Of a DNA stretch of 64,000 bases, positions 10,661 through 23,224 are shown in pieces. Below the pieces are notes generated by a model. It was not told the DNA's origin, did no database searches, and worked only from the letters and a program-made list of their open reading frames with translations. Positions within the stretch are counted from its first letter, which is position 1. Each line of letters begins with the position of its first letter. The stretch lies in assembly GCF_905171765.1 (NCBI RefSeq), contig NC_053390.1, positions 582,392,471 to 582,456,470 of the forward strand. Direction: 5' to 3'. Made by a program: the position numbers and the translations under genes. The stretch is from Bufo bufo. Lineage: Eukaryota > Chordata > Amphibia > Anura > Bufonidae.

Positions 10661-11893
10661 CTCCTCCTCTGCCTCTTTCTTCCACTGAGCTTCCGCTGTC
10701 AGGTGGGAACGCAGTCAGCAGCGAGCCTACCATCGTGCACTTCTATTCACACATCTTGGCACGTTGTCCTTGTAGCTGGGTTCAATACTGTTAACAGACA
10801 GGGCAACTTGGCGGTCGTTGCGCAGGTACTACAGCATGTAGTCACTCATATGTGCCAGGCTGCCCAGAGGCAACAACAAGCTGTCCTCCATGGTAGGTGT
10901 ATTGTCTGTGTCCCCTGTATCCCCCAGCCACACTCCATTGATGCCTGTGAGCTGATTTGGGTGATACCCTGCTGTGAACACAGTTCCTTTTCCTCCGCAT
11001 TATCATCCTCCTCATCCTCCAGAATTGTGTCCTGGATGGACAGTTGTGTACCTGGCCGCTGTTGGTGCAGGAACCCACCCTCCGAGCCACGTGTGGATGA
11101 CTGGCCTGATAACTGTGTGAATGATCCCTATTCCTCCTGCTCTTCCTCCTGTGTTACATCCTCATCCATCCTCGCCTGAAGAGTTTTTTCAAGGAGGCAT
11201 AGAAGTGGGATAGTGGCGCTGATCACAGCGTCATCAGCGCTGGCCATGTTGGTGAAGTACTCAAAGCAGCACAACACGACACACACAACCTGCCTGGAGG
11301 CCCACTTGTTGGTGGAGGTGCTGTTCCGCAGAGCAACACACCCATGCATGCTGCAGTTGAAACTCCACTATCGCTGCTGCTGCTCGCACAGTCTCTCCAG
11401 CATATGCAAGGTGGAGTTTCACCTAGTGGGTATGTTGCATGTGAAACAGTGAGAGGGAAGGGCTAGGTGGATGCCCTTGGGAAACCCTGCCAGCAGAGTC
11501 TTCAAACAGCATAAGAGACTGCTGCATAACTTGAGGCTCAGACAGTTTCCCTGGTATGCATGGGGGTGATGTGATAGACTGATGGGCTTGGTTTTCAGGC
11601 GCCATCTGTGCGCTTTCTGCAGAAGACTAGGTGGGAGATAATGTGAACGTGCTGGATCCACTTTCGGCCACCCAATTGACTAATGCCTGTACCTGCTCAG
11701 GCCTTACCATCCTTAGAACGACATTGGGCCCCACCAAATATCGCTGTAAATTCTGGCGGCTATTGGGACCTGAGGTAGTTGGTACACTAGGACGTGTGGC
11801 TGTGGCAGAACGGCCACGTCCTCTCCCAGCACCAAAGGGTCCAGTAACACCACCACGACCATGTCCGCGTCCCTTACTAGATGTTTTCCTCAT
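10655..11893 (-). pseudogene. hAT-1 transposase fragments
   Basis: On the minus strand the N-terminal block (MRKTSSKGRGHGRGG, then YLVGPNVVLRMVRPEQVQ) occupies 11627-11893. The segment TNMASADDAVISATIPLLCL, matching the C-terminal half of the large copy, lies at 11128-11349. The intervening zinc finger and catalytic core are missing, so this is another internal-deletion copy, with break points different from the 3568 copy. Frameshifts scatter the remaining matches down to about 10655. The protein cannot be functional. Confidence 0.8.
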
Positions 11894-12035
11894 GGTTACC
11901 GTTCACCACAATAAGAAAAAAATTATTTGGCCCAATGTATTGAATTCAAATTCAGGCCTTTTTTTTTACAGACACCTAACACTATCTGGCTATCTATTTA
12001 GGTACCGTATTACACTAATACAGGCACAGCAGTAA

Positions 12036-12680
12036 TGACAGATTTAGCTGAATATAAATTTGAGGCCTATTATTTAGGCGCTGGGTGACAGGTATACGTT
12101 TACAGACAGAATTCGACTTGGAAATGCACAGTAGCGTGTGTGTGTGAAGTTATTGAGAATGACCCTATCAGCACCTTGAATCTAATATACCCTTTTAGGG
12201 ATAGATTTAAAGTAGGCCTAATACAGCAGAAACCACTAATTTAGGAAATTGCTAAGTTGGGAATTGTATTTCAACCCAGAACAAAAACTGTGCTTTGACG
12301 GACACAAAATAACTTGACCAGCTACAGCAATAACCACAGATTTAGCTGAATAAAAATTTGAGGCCTATTATTTAGGCGCTGGGTGACAGGTATACGTTTA
12401 CAGACAGAATTAGACTTGGAAATGCACAGTAGCGTGTGTGTGAAGTTATTGAGAATGACCCTATCAGCACCTTGAATCTAATATACTCTTTTAATGAATA
12501 GATTTAAAGTAGCCCTGATACAGCAGAAACCACTAATTTAGGAAATTGCTAAGTTGGGAATTGTATTTCAACCCAGAACAAAAATATATCCTTTGCCAGA
12601 CAGCAGACAGTATTACAATTGGCTGGCCACAGCTGAAACACCAGATTAAGGGTACTGCTATTTTGGCAATTGTATTTCAC
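12036..12680. repeat. Two diverged units of the 295-bp hAT satellite
   Basis: Two direct repeats of about 300 bp share TTTAGGCGCTGGGTGACAGG and TTTCAACCCAGAACAAAAA blocks. They are the diverged equivalent of the large array at 28443-33060 in the complete hAT-1 copy. Confidence 0.85.
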
Positions 12681-12689
12681 CCCTCAATA

Positions 12690-14090
12690 AAATAGCAAGC
12701 ACAGCCAAGCCCCTGATGTAGGATATAGCAAAAAAATAACCACACTATTGATGGTTAAATGGACTTGGTGGCAGCTTGCCCCTGATGTAGGATATAGCCA
12801 AAAAATAACCACACTATTGATGGTTAAATGGACTTGGTGACAGCTTGCCCCTGATGTAGGATATAGCAAAAAAATAACCACACTATTGATGGTTAAATGG
12901 ACTTGGTGGCAGCTTGCCCCTGATGTAGGATATAGCCAAAAAATAACCACACTATTGATGGTTAAATGGACTTGGTGACAGCTTGCCCCTGATGTAGGAT
13001 ATAGCAAAAAAATAACCACACTATTGATGGTTAAATGGACTTGGTGGCAGCTTGCCCCTGATGTAGGATATAGCCAAAAAATAACCACACTATTGATGGT
13101 TAAATGGACTTGGTGACAGCTTGCCCCTGATGTAGGATATAGCAAAAAAATAACCACACTATTGATGGTTAAATGGACTTGGTGACAGCTTGCCCCTGAT
13201 GTAGGATATAGCAAAAAAATAACCACACTATTGATGGTTAAATGGACTTGGTGACAGCTTGCCCCTGATGTAGGATATAGCAAAAAAATAACCACACTAT
13301 TGATGGTTAAATGGACTTGGTGGCAGCTTGCCCCTGATGTAGGATATAGCCAAAAAATAACCACACTATTGATGGTTAAATGGACTTGGTGACAGCTTGC
13401 CCCTGATGTAGGATATAGCCAAAAAATAACCACACTATTGATGGTTAAATGGACTTGGTGACAGCTTGCCCCTGATGTAGGATATAGCAAAAAAATAACC
13501 ACACTATTGATGGTTAAATGGATTGGTGACAGCTTGCCCCTGATGTAGGATATAGCAAAAAAATAACTACACTATTGATGGTTAAATGGACTTGGTGGCA
13601 GCTTGCCCCTGATGTAGGATATAGCCAAAAAATAACCACACTATTGATGGTTAAATGGACTTGGTGACAGCTTGCCCCTGATGTAGGATATAGCAAACAA
13701 ATAACCACACTATTGATGGTTAAATGGACTTGGTGACAGCTTGCCCCTGATGTAGGATATAGCAAAAAAAATAACCACACTATTGATGGTTAAATGGACT
13801 TGGTGACAGCTTGCCCCTGATGTAGGATATAGCCAAAAAATAACCACACTATTGATGGTTAAATGGACTTGGTGGCAGCTTGCCCCTGATGTAGGATATA
13901 GCAAAAAAATAACCACACTACTGATGGTTAAATGGACTTGGTGGCAGCTTGCCCCTGATGTAGGATATAGCCAAAAAATAACCACACTATTGATGGTTAA
14001 ATGGACTTGGTGGCAGCTTGCCCCTGATGTAGGATATAGCAAAAAAATAACCACACTATTGATGGTTAAATGGACATGGTGGCAGCTTGT
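12690..14090. repeat. 69-bp satellite array, about 20 units
   Basis: The unit contains ACTATTGATGGTTAAATGGA, TTGCCCCTGATGTAGGATAT and an A-run. Two alternating variants (GGTGACAGC and GGTGGCAGC, linked to six or more A) suggest a two-unit higher-order repeat in places. Because 69 is divisible by 3, both strands show long open frames (for example 272 codons on the minus strand). These are by-products of the repeat and not genes. Single-base indels near 13527 and 13764 interrupt the register. Confidence 0.95.
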
Positions 14091-14324
14091 GCTGGCGCAC
14101 CACAAGACACAAAATGGCCGCCAATCACCCCAGAAAAAAGTGACTGAAAAACGCTCTGGGCAGCCTAAAAACAGTGAGCAATTGAATAGCAGCAGTTCAA
14201 TGATCCACAGCTGTAGATCGATCACTGACTTAAGTGTTTTGGAGGAGTTAATCACTGCCTAATCTCGCCCTAACAACAGTCGCAGCTGCAACCTCTCCCT
14301 ACACTAAGCACAGCAGAGTGACGT

Positions 14325-14450
14325 GCGGCGCTACGTGACTCCAGCTTAAATAGAGGCTGGGTCACATGCTGCACTGGCCAATCACAGTGATGGCCTCGTG
14401 GGGCAAGTAGTATGACGCTTGTTGATTGGCTGCTTTGCAGCCTTTCAAAA
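14325..14450 (-). promoter_or_regulatory. Promoter-like region for the hAT-1 transposase
   Basis: For minus-strand transcription there is a CCAAT box at 14429-14425 and a TATA-like CTATTTAAG at 14353-14345, about 75 bases apart. The block is in moderately GC-rich DNA next to the right end. The same elements recur in the complete copy near 33671-33780, which supports function in the family. Confidence 0.5.
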
Positions 14451-14583
14451 AGCGCCAAGAAAACGACAAACACCAAACCTGAACCCGGACTTTTACTAAA
14501 ATGTTCGGGTTCGGGTCCGTGTCACGGACACCCCAAAATTCGGTACGAACCCGAACTATACAGTTCGGGTTCGCTCATCCCTA

Positions 14584-15353
14584 GTCGGGATATATCTGTA
14601 TCGGGTTCCCATTATATTCAATCTCCTGTAATTCCCTCTTGCGCCTAAGTGCCCGGTCTCTGTCACTTGAACGTAGTATTCTAATCAAGAAGGGGCGAGG
14701 GGGGCCACCAGGTGGAGGCTTTTTAAAAGGAATTCTGTGGGCTCTCTCCACGCAAAGCGTGGGTAAGTCCCCTCCGGTTCCCAATGCCTCTATTAACCAT
14801 TTTTGTAAAAATTCTACGGGGTTCTCCCCCTCTGCGCCTTCAGGGAAACCCACTATTCTCTAATTATTCCTGCGTGCTCTATGCTCCATGTCTGTCAGCT
14901 TCATATTAACCCGCTTGTTTTCACTGTCTAGGTGGTCTATCTTCTTGGCCATCTGTCGCTGTTCTGTTTGGACCTTCACCAATCCGGATTCTACATATTT
15001 GACACTAGCCCTAATTTTGTTCATGTCGTCTCTGATGAGGGTTATGTCCATCTGTAGTGTCTTTACACTGGTGGAGATGTCTATCACCGATTGTTCATGG
15101 TCTGGACTACCGTCAGTATATCCACCAGCTTGCTGTCTATAGTATCTAATCTATCTGTGTCAGGTCCCCTGGGTTGCTCCGTTTGTAGCGGCAGATCCCC
15201 TTGACCCTCCACTGACTCCGTAATTTTTTTCCCCCCTCTGGGCTTGGATGTGGGCGATTTCAAATATTTATCCATTCTAGCCTGTGGGCTGCTTCCACCC
15301 CCAGCTTTAGGTGATCCAGTACCCACTGATTTCCTATTATATTTGGGCGGCAT
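14584..15353 (-). pseudogene. L1/Tx1-type LINE ORF1 protein, broken
   Basis: The minus-strand frame starts MPPKYNRKSVGTG at 15353. It contains a basic, low-complexity N-terminus, then a coiled coil rich in heptads (about 15090-14870), then an RRM-like and C-terminal part (RIVGFPEGAEGENPVEFLQ, LCVERAHRIP, PRPFLIRIL). This order is that of L1-type ORF1 proteins, which bind LINE RNA as trimers. A frameshift lies at about 15085 and an in-frame TAG replaces an expected leucine codon near 14861. The gene is cut at 14584 by the end of the hAT-1 element, so the last part of ORF1 and all of ORF2 are missing from this side. Confidence 0.88.
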
Positions 15354-17160
15354 GTTGTTAATACTTTATCCTGATACCTGGTATTCTACCAAAAACCCAA
15401 AGACAATAAGGACTGCGGGATCTTCCAGACTATACCGCCACACAGTGACACGGCCCAATATAGCGGTCCCCCATGGTCATACAGCTTATTGACTTATTTA
15501 CAGTACAACAGGATACAACAAGTTTCAGTCGGTTAGTAGGTTAATGGGGTTATATATTAATCCCCTGTTGGTTTTCCCGGTTTACCCGAGAGTTCCGCGT
15601 GTTTTTATCGGCCTGAAATTCAAAATCGCCTCTCCCCCCGGCGAAACTGGAAACTCAGGGCGTTTAAGGCATCCACAACCCTGGTTCAGCATAGACCGGT
15701 ATCTTTGTATATAGTTATGTATGTTATACAATGGTATATAAGGGGTGGATATCCACCCAAATGTTCGGTATGGGTAATTGATGCAGATGTTGATAGTAGT
15801 AGTCTCCCCCACGACCTCTATAGTAGTAGTCTCTCTCATATGTGACCCAGCGAGTTTCGATCGGACAATCGATTAGTGCCTGAAGGCAGTACAGAGGATC
15901 AATTTATATTTTAGGGGGTGGGAAATAACGGAGGGGAAACCCCTGCAACACCCGGCACTTCTCCCCCCATTAAACCAGGGGACCTGACATTAGCTCTCAG
16001 CAAATAGACAGCCCAGTTGGTATTGGGGGATGTTATTCTATCACCGTATCGGCGCAATAAGCCAATTTTCAAATTGCCCCATCTATAGCCGGCGACTTGT
16101 CCACGACCCCAGTTACATTATGTAGTCCTTCATGGTATGGAGTTCCTATAGCGGAAGGTTGGTAGATTATGCGCGTTAATAATGTTAATGTTAATGATGT
16201 ATTAATATCATCTGTATACGGACGGGCTCTCGCCAATCTTCAGCCAACCGACCAGAAGTAGGTGGAGCGGAGCCAATCAAAACAACCTGATGTAGGAGTG
16301 AGGGGATACACCGGCCACCTAGGGCTATAAATCTGTAGTGGTGGGTTAGTCTCTGCCGTCGGTCCAGAGGGTCAATATGTATATAAAAAACAGGCGGTGA
16401 AGTAGAGGGGAACCCCCGCAGGTCGCAGAACTTCTCACACTGCTGAGCCGAGGGCCTAAGCATAAATGCTTCTGCCAATAGTCCATCCAGCAGTATTAGC
16501 GGTATTGTTGTGTCACCATATCTGCGGGATACCCCGGTGTTTCTGGGTCGGCTGGTTTAATATCAATGGCCAGTAACAAACAAGCAGCCCAATTTACAGA
16601 CCCTCATGGGATAGAATTATACAGCAGAAAGTTAGTGGGTTGCGAGTGTTAGTAACAGTGGGTTAACTGCGCCCGTACACAAGTGCACTCTCACCAATCT
16701 TCAGCCAGCCGGCTAGGAACAGATGGCATCAGTCCACAAGCAGTGCGGTCCCAGCATACGGCAACTTCCGCTGATGCGCAGATAGGGTGGTGCAGCGACC
16801 GCTTAAAAGGTCAAGGTTTAATCGAGGTATGGTGCTTTGTCGGTCTAACGAGTCTAGGCTCCCCAGTGCCGCTCTGCCGTTCTGCTTTCTGAGTGGGACC
16901 CATGGGCTTCCATTCCACGCCGCGGTGCACAGCTCACTCGGTCCTGCTGCTGCAACGGCGAGCTGCCCAGTCTCCACCCAACACGCTACTGGGCCGGATC
17001 AATAGCTTCGCAACTGCCAGATCCCTCCGGTGCGCCGTGTACAGCATAACTTGCGAGCCAGCCGAACGCCAAGGGTGGTGGACGAGGTGGACGGGCAAGG
17101 AGGCTGTACCCGAGCGGACGCGTGGCACGCCCACGTAGCTACGTCGCTACGTCATGCCGC
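15354..17160 (-). promoter_or_regulatory. LINE 5' untranslated region with repeated monomers
   Basis: The segment upstream (right) of ORF1 is CpG-richer than its surroundings until about 17160, where it drops abruptly into AT-rich DNA. Related blocks recur about 457 bp apart, such as CTCGCCAATCTTCAGCCAAC near 16227 and CTCACCAATCTTCAGCCAGC near 16687. Less similar copies lie near 15990 and 16480. Repeated promoter monomers are usual in L1-type elements. The 5' end at about 17160 is inferred from the composition change. Confidence 0.6.
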
Positions 17161-18725
17161 TTCGCTGAAAATCAACAATTCTTTTTGTTGTATTCTATAG
17201 TTTCTCATTTTTAGGTTCTGATCACGTGCACAGAGGTGATTGTTTTACCAAAATATTAGCTCTTTAGTTCTATTCTGAATTTCTTATCACCCTGGTCTTT
17301 TTATCTTGAATTACGCTGAATAGAAGAAAATCCCGTAATTTACAGTCTACAGTATCTATTTTTGCTAATTATGATAACTTGGAGATATATTACAAGAATT
17401 AATGATGACATCATCCTAAAGTGCAAATTCATTACAGTAAAATAGTGAAGACAAACTGTATAACTACTAGGTTGGCAAGGTAGCAATTTCCTTCCACATC
17501 TTCCAGAGATTTCATCTACCATTTAAATGAATTAGAAGTGCTAATAGCTGAATTGATAGATTCTGGTGGATAAACAGTAATTAACAGTGTGCCCATGATC
17601 ACATTGTTACGCTATATTTACTAGCTACCTGAGCATATTGATATGCCAATAATTCTAGCTTTAAAATTGTGCACACAATCTTTAATACTCTAATCTATTA
17701 GATTAATGGGTACACACAATAAAACAAAATTAACACAAAAGTGGGGAGATAAATTAGAGAGGTTTTACAGCAAAATTTACTAACTAGAAAAATTAGATTA
17801 ATTAACAGGTTGAGATAGACAGTGCCATGGCTTGGCTTCTGCCAGTCTCCCTTGTCTCTGCTAGTAGCAGACAAACCTGGCAGCAACATTCTCCACTGGA
17901 TTAGATCACAGAGAGCAATTATAAAATGTATCTTCTGGTAATTATAAGCTTGTCTTTTGGGAATCCTCAGGAGTTTATATTTAAAATAGGTAGATGACAT
18001 GATGATGACAAATATTCTACTTTCAAGACTGCTTAGGTCTCTTCAAGTGTTCCTGATGATGCTATTTGTTAGCATTATTTCTGTTAGTCATTTAAAGGGA
18101 TGAACTTCTAAGTACTGAAGTTTCAATAGTATCTTTTCTATCTACAGTACAAATGTTTTTTTTTTTCACCTTGTCACTTTCAGTGCAGAGACCTTTTATA
18201 ATCAACAATAACCAAATATCACTGCAATCATTCACATATATTATTTCAAAATATATATTTGTGTCTTCTGTAGTTGCAGCTGGTTGATACCCAGTTTTCT
18301 AATTTTCATTCTCCTTTCCTGTTTTTGCTTGGCCAATAATTATCATGATTTATCTCATAATGCTGTCATTAAGGCCAAATTGATAACACTATTTTTAGCT
18401 GTTTGGAAGCTTTTGCATGCTAGTGAATTGTACGATTATCCTATACATATGTGAAAGACAATTAATACAAAGGCATAATTACAGGTATAGATGCTAATTT
18501 ACACAGTTCAAAAATTATTGAATTGTCATTTGTCAAATAACTGTATATGGTTATGTAGATCTGCATTAATATCATTATATTTGGTAAAATATCTTATGAT
18601 TATAGAAAATAATTTTATATATTATAATTAAAGGAAATTCATTCATTTTTTGTGTTTTACCCAGGAAGAGGTTGTTTAAAGCAGTTTTAGAAAGCACATC
18701 AGGTTCTTTCAAGGTAAAAATGTAT
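17161..18725. other. AT-rich DNA, nothing recognised
   Basis: This stretch holds no frame with coding character, no inverted ends and no array. It is a candidate for unique DNA flanking the LINE. Confidence 0.5.
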
Positions 18726-19453
18726 TGTTACGACTGTAGGTAGGAACAGACAAGGACAGTAAGCCCAAAAGCTAGAACCCAGCCTGCTTTACCTACCTAC
18801 TTGCAGTACAAGCCCTAGAAAACTAGACCACAAATGGTCAACAGTTACTACGCTAATTAAGTGCAGAGAAGGACAAACAATAAAGATAAACACAATACCA
18901 GAGTCATACATAAATGGGTCAGTACTAGACCAGCTATGCAGTACCAAATGAGAGAGAGAGAGTGGTCAGAAGACAAGCCAAGATAAGAACCAGATGGAAA
19001 ATGTAGTACCAAACGAGAGACAGAGAGTGGTCAGAAGACAAGCCAGGGTCAGAGGAAGGGCAATCCACAAAGCACAGGAACAAGGAACCAGGAACACAGC
19101 TAATGAGTCAGAGACTATCAGTGGCAATGGTATATGGCCAGGAAGGGGTTTAAATAAGGTGCCGAGTCCATGGATTAGAACCTGAGAGCTCCATTAGTCA
19201 GAAGAACCAATAGCACAAAGTAATAGAGCAGCTAAGCAATCAGCCCACTGCTAATCTCCTCCAGGACATGCCCACTGCAGGGAGAAACAGAGCATTGCAT
19301 CCTGTTGCTAAGGATGCTGTTGTGTCACCAGGGGGCGTGGCTCAGCAGCTCAGTGTCAACAGCCTGGTGTGGCTGTGCCGAGGCTGAGGATCACACTGCT
19401 GGAGCCCGGACAGGTAAGTTTTATGTTGTATTTTGTGTTGCATGTTCATAACA
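18726..19453. repeat. Old LTR-like sequence
   Basis: It begins TGTTACGACTG and ends near TCATAACA, giving TGTTA...TAACA ends. An internal duplication repeats GAGAGTGGTCAGAAGACAAG at about 18958 and 19023. General composition (AGGAACAAGGAACCAGGAAC and similar) resembles the LTRs of other gypsy elements in this window. Target duplications do not match, so the right end is uncertain. Confidence 0.45.
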
Positions 19454-20547
19454 TAATTCTGGCACTCGTCTCCATAAAAACATGAAAAGTGGTGATTAAA
19501 AACAGACATACATGTTTCAGATAACAATCAAATTATCCTTACTAATAGTATGAGCAGTCAACTTTGTAAAGAAACTTTTTTTTAACCATTCAATAGTCCC
19601 CCCAGTGGTTTGATTACTTCTAAAATAAGGTAAGTTTAATTATTTTTTTTATTTTTTTAACCCCTCCATCCCTATTTTACTAATCATTCTGTATTAAGAA
19701 TGCTATTATTTTCTCTTATAACCATGTTATAGAGGCCCGTGTGAAAGAGGCCTTATTCTCAATTGCACCCCACTGCAGCCTCAATATAACTTCATCTTTA
19801 AAGTGAGAAATTAAAATAGGCATGCTATGGTGGAGATGTCTAAACCACTTTGCACGTAGATGTAGGGATCACATGGTCATCTTTAACCCCTTTCTGAATG
19901 CCTCACGTAAATTTACTTTGGCGGTCGGGACTTTTAAATATGACGCCCTCCAAACAGTGCAGCAGGCGCCCGGGACTAAAACATCAATCACACACATTAA
20001 ACCCCTTAGATGTCATGGTCAAATCTGACCACAGCATCTAGGAGGTTATAGACCGGGAGCGTGTTTTCCTGCTGAGCACTGGCTCCTCCCAGCGAGGATC
20101 GGGGGAGCCGGTTGTAGTGTGCGGCAGCCTCTATCTTCGTACATTAGTTCATATGGAGCCCCATCTGTGGCAGGGCTCCATAGGAACTTAGTGTAATTCT
20201 AATAGACTCCAATGCTAATGCATTGGAGTCTATGAGAGAAGCAATCTAATGATTGCTTGTTACAGTTGCCTATGGGAACTATTAAAAAGTGTAAAAAAAA
20301 AAAGAAAAGGGAAAAAAATGTTTTAAAATATATATATAAAAAAATACAAATGACCCCCCTTTCCCCAAATCAAAATATGTAAACAATGAAAATAATAAAC
20401 ATCATGTGTAACATTGAGCAAATCGAAGTATCTGAACTGGACTTCGATCCGAATTTCCGGAAAAATGTAATTCCCACAAAGCCAATTTCCTTGCGCTTTG
20501 TGGTAATGAATACATTTTTCCTAAAATGGTGGCTGAACATAAAAAGA
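19454..20547. other. Diverged repeat fragments, no gene
   Basis: A moderately GC-rich block at about 20040-20290 contains a short palindrome around CCAATGCTAATGCATTGG. The stretch 20430-20520 (TTTCCTTGCGCTTTGTGGTA) matches the subterminal region of hAT-3 near 54410. Nothing codes. Confidence 0.4.
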
Positions 20548-20558
20548 ATATATATACA

Positions 20559-20594
<36 letters not shown>
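20548..20594. repeat. (TA)n microsatellite
   Basis: Almost uninterrupted alternating T and A with one ACAG interruption. Confidence 0.95.
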
Positions 20595-21587
20595 TCACCT
20601 CATCTACTTGCTTGCGGAGAGGCTGTCTGCTCCTGTCTTGATTGAAAAGAAAACGCTAAAGGACCTGCGGTGACGTAATAGACATCATCGCACATGCCCA
20701 GTGTGATCACGTGGTGATATTAGCAAGAAAAGCCATACATATGTGGTATTGTTGTAATCATACTGACCTGGAGAATGAAGGTCAGTTTTGCTGCATAAAG
20801 AATGCCGTAAAAGAGAAGCCCATTAAACGGCGGTGAAATATTTTTTCTTTTTTTTTTCATAATTCTGCTTTGTCAAAAATAAAAAATAAAAAAATGCTCC
20901 AAACCTGCATTGTGCGAGCATGAGCTAATAGGCTTAATAAAATATTTTCAATTTTCGGTAGATCTGAAACTCATTTAATTATAGTCCCTGTAGTCCACAA
21001 ATACTCTATGCCTTCTAATTTTTTGTAGCACTTTTGCTTAAAGGAAAGATCAAAAAGGTAAGTTCGGAGCACTGGGAATGAGATATTTTAAAATGCATAT
21101 TAAATTCATTAAAGATAAGGAAAAAGCAGGAAGATGAAATGTGTGCTAAACATTTACAGTACATGCTTACTTAAAAAAAAAGTTTATTTCAAATCATTTC
21201 CTAACTTTCACTGATACTGACATGCACTAAAGTTTTTATTTCTTGGTGTTTACTTTAAGAATGCTAATTGAGATATTTAGAACAAATGAAAGAATGATTA
21301 AAGATGTTTGTAGTCTTAAAGATGTTGTTAATTTGTATTCTGTTATTGCAGAAAAATAAATGTGAGATGAAGCTTGCTTTCAAACAGTTATAGAATTTAA
21401 CTTTAACCTTGGAGCAACCAAGAGTGTACAGTGCTTGGTGCTGGGCTATAAAGGGGTTGTCCCATCTCGCCATTTCCACTGTGGGACAGAACTAGGCGCT
21501 AAGCAGCTGAGCTGGCAGGCTCTCCTCTGTTTCTCTAACTCCTATTATAGTGTGAATAAAGGCAAAGCAAATAGCATAGCAGAATAA
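20595..21587. other. AT-rich DNA, nothing recognised
   Basis: No coding frame, array or inverted end was seen. Confidence 0.5.
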
Positions 21588-21592
21588 GCTAC

Positions 21593-22168
21593 TGTCACGG
21601 TTAGTGGGGAGGGGATAACACCAAATGACACTAGAAGGAATAGACCGGAGTCTAGTCCTCAAAGCAAAGGGAGAGGGATGGTGACCTAGGAATCCCTAGA
21701 CCTCTCCCTGACTCCTGCCAGTATGAGTAGACCCTGAAGGTGCAAATACTCATACACCGGAACCTAGGCCCTGGAAGGCCCTAGGAATGGTGGCAGGGAA
21801 TGAGACTACTGGTTCCTTCCCAGATGAAGGAACCAGCGTCTCCATGAGGCCTAGACAACAACACACACAAGCAGACAACAAAATGCAAGACAAAATGCAC
21901 TTATCTTAAAGCAGAATGAAGGAGAAGGAGATCCAAAGGAAAAATACACCAGCTCAACCAACTCCAGCAGGAAATTTCAACCGCATGATAAGCAGTGTGA
22001 GTCAGAACTAAATAGGGCCTCAGTAATGACTACAAGCAGCACCTGACAAGAGGTGTGACCATTACCAAACACAACACTGAAAGGGAAAAACAGAGAGACT
22101 GTCAGATACCCTCACGTGCCGTCAGTCTCTCCGATCTTCTCACCTCTGTCATGGGAGGGACCGTGACA
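21593..22168. mobile_element. Solo LTR with 5-bp target duplication
   Basis: The 576-bp block starts TGTCACGG and ends CCGTGACA, a perfect 8-bp inverted terminus. It is flanked on both sides by GCTAC (21588-21592 and 22169-22173). No internal retrotransposon sequence is present. The internal part and one LTR were therefore lost by LTR-LTR recombination. The ends resemble those of LTR-B (TGTCACGGAACC). Confidence 0.92.
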
Positions 22169-22173
22169 GCTAC

Positions 22174-22802
22174 ACTGCAGAGTAGCTTGTTCTGCTATGC
22201 GGTTTGCGTAGTTCACATTCTCTACAATAGGGGTTACAGTTACCGAATACATAGTGCTCCACGCTATGCCATTTCCTATATAAGCCCCAGCAATTACATA
22301 ATGGCTGGGTGCTTTCAGGCAAAGCAGAGCTGCAGGTTTTTGGCAGACACAGATCAGCTTTGCATTTGTAAAATGTACCCAGAGAGGGCTGTTTCCCACA
22401 ATAACTGGGGCTCCTTTAGATGCCCCATTTACAGCAGAAAAGTGTAGGGTAAAAGAAAAAGCTCTTAATTGTGGCTGCACTTGCACAATATAGGAAAAAG
22501 TGCTTGTCTATATGCATTCCTATAGTTTCAGTCACCAGAAAGTCATACCACTTTTTCTATAGTGTGCAAGTATGGTCTCCACTGATGGATTTCAGGGTGT
22601 TTTTAACCCCTGGAAACGAGCAGTGTATAATGTGATGGAAAAATAGCCATTCCATTCCATTGTTGTTTTAAAAACTACAGCAAATGATCATTCACGATGG
22701 CTAATGCCATGCTTGAAAACTTTAGCCGTTCTTTGGCCGAGATTGCATATTGATGCCATGATCATCTAAATTCAGCCAATCACTCGCTATTGGGCTCAAG
22801 TA
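22174..22802. other. Left flank of the complete hAT-1 element, nothing recognised
   Basis: No gene or repeat structure is evident. The last eight bases before the element (22803-22810, CCAGAGAG) form the left target duplication. Confidence 0.5.
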
Positions 22803-22842
22803 CCAGAGAGTAGAGTTGAGCGAACACCTGGATGTTCGGGTT

Positions 22843-22945
22843 CAAGAAGTTCGGCCGAACTTCCCGGAAATGTTCGGGTTCAGGTTCCGAACCCGATCCG
22901 AACTTCGTCCCGAACCCGAACCCCATTGAAGTCAATGGGGACCCG
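22843..22945. promoter_or_regulatory. Subterminal GTTCGGG/CCCGAAC motif cluster, left end
   Basis: Repeated TTCGGG and CCGAAC strings in both orientations lie just inside the left end. A matching cluster lies at 33825-33925 inside the right end. Subterminal short repeats of this kind are transposase binding sites in hAT elements such as Ac; the role here is inferred. Confidence 0.6.
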
Positions 22946-23224
22946 AACTTTTGGGCACTAAAAAGGCTGTAAAACAGCCCAGGAAAGAGCTAGAGGGCTG
23001 CAAAAGGCAGCAACATGTAGGTAAGTCCCCTGCAAACAAATGTGGATAGGGAAATGAATTAAAATAAAAATTAAAAAAATAAAAATGAACCAATATCAAT
23101 TGGACAGAGGTCCCATAGCAGAGAATCTGGCTTCACGTCAGCAGAGCATCAGTCTCTTCATGCCATAGCAAAGAATCTGGCTTCATGTCAGCAGAGAATC
23201 AGTCTTTTCATGCCATAGCAGAGA

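Larger units (their letters stand above)
9880..14583 (-). mobile_element. hAT-1 element copy, transposase decayed
   Basis: Left end TAGGGATGAGCGAG at 9880 and right end TCGCTCATCCCTA at 14571-14583 are inverted. Order from left: three imperfect 235-bp repeats, minus-strand transposase fragments, two units of the 295-bp satellite, a 69-bp satellite array and a promoter-like GC-richer right end. The same order is seen in the complete 22811-33934 copy. The flanking octamers (CTTTTCAC left, GTCGGGAT right) do not match, unlike the 22811 copy, and the flanks are different repeats. Confidence 0.85.

Noticed and set aside
12684..14255. Long minus-strand open frames (272, 88 and 181 codons)
   Set aside because: They are read through a 69-bp satellite whose length is divisible by 3. 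The repeated 23-residue product has no domain and both strands are open.
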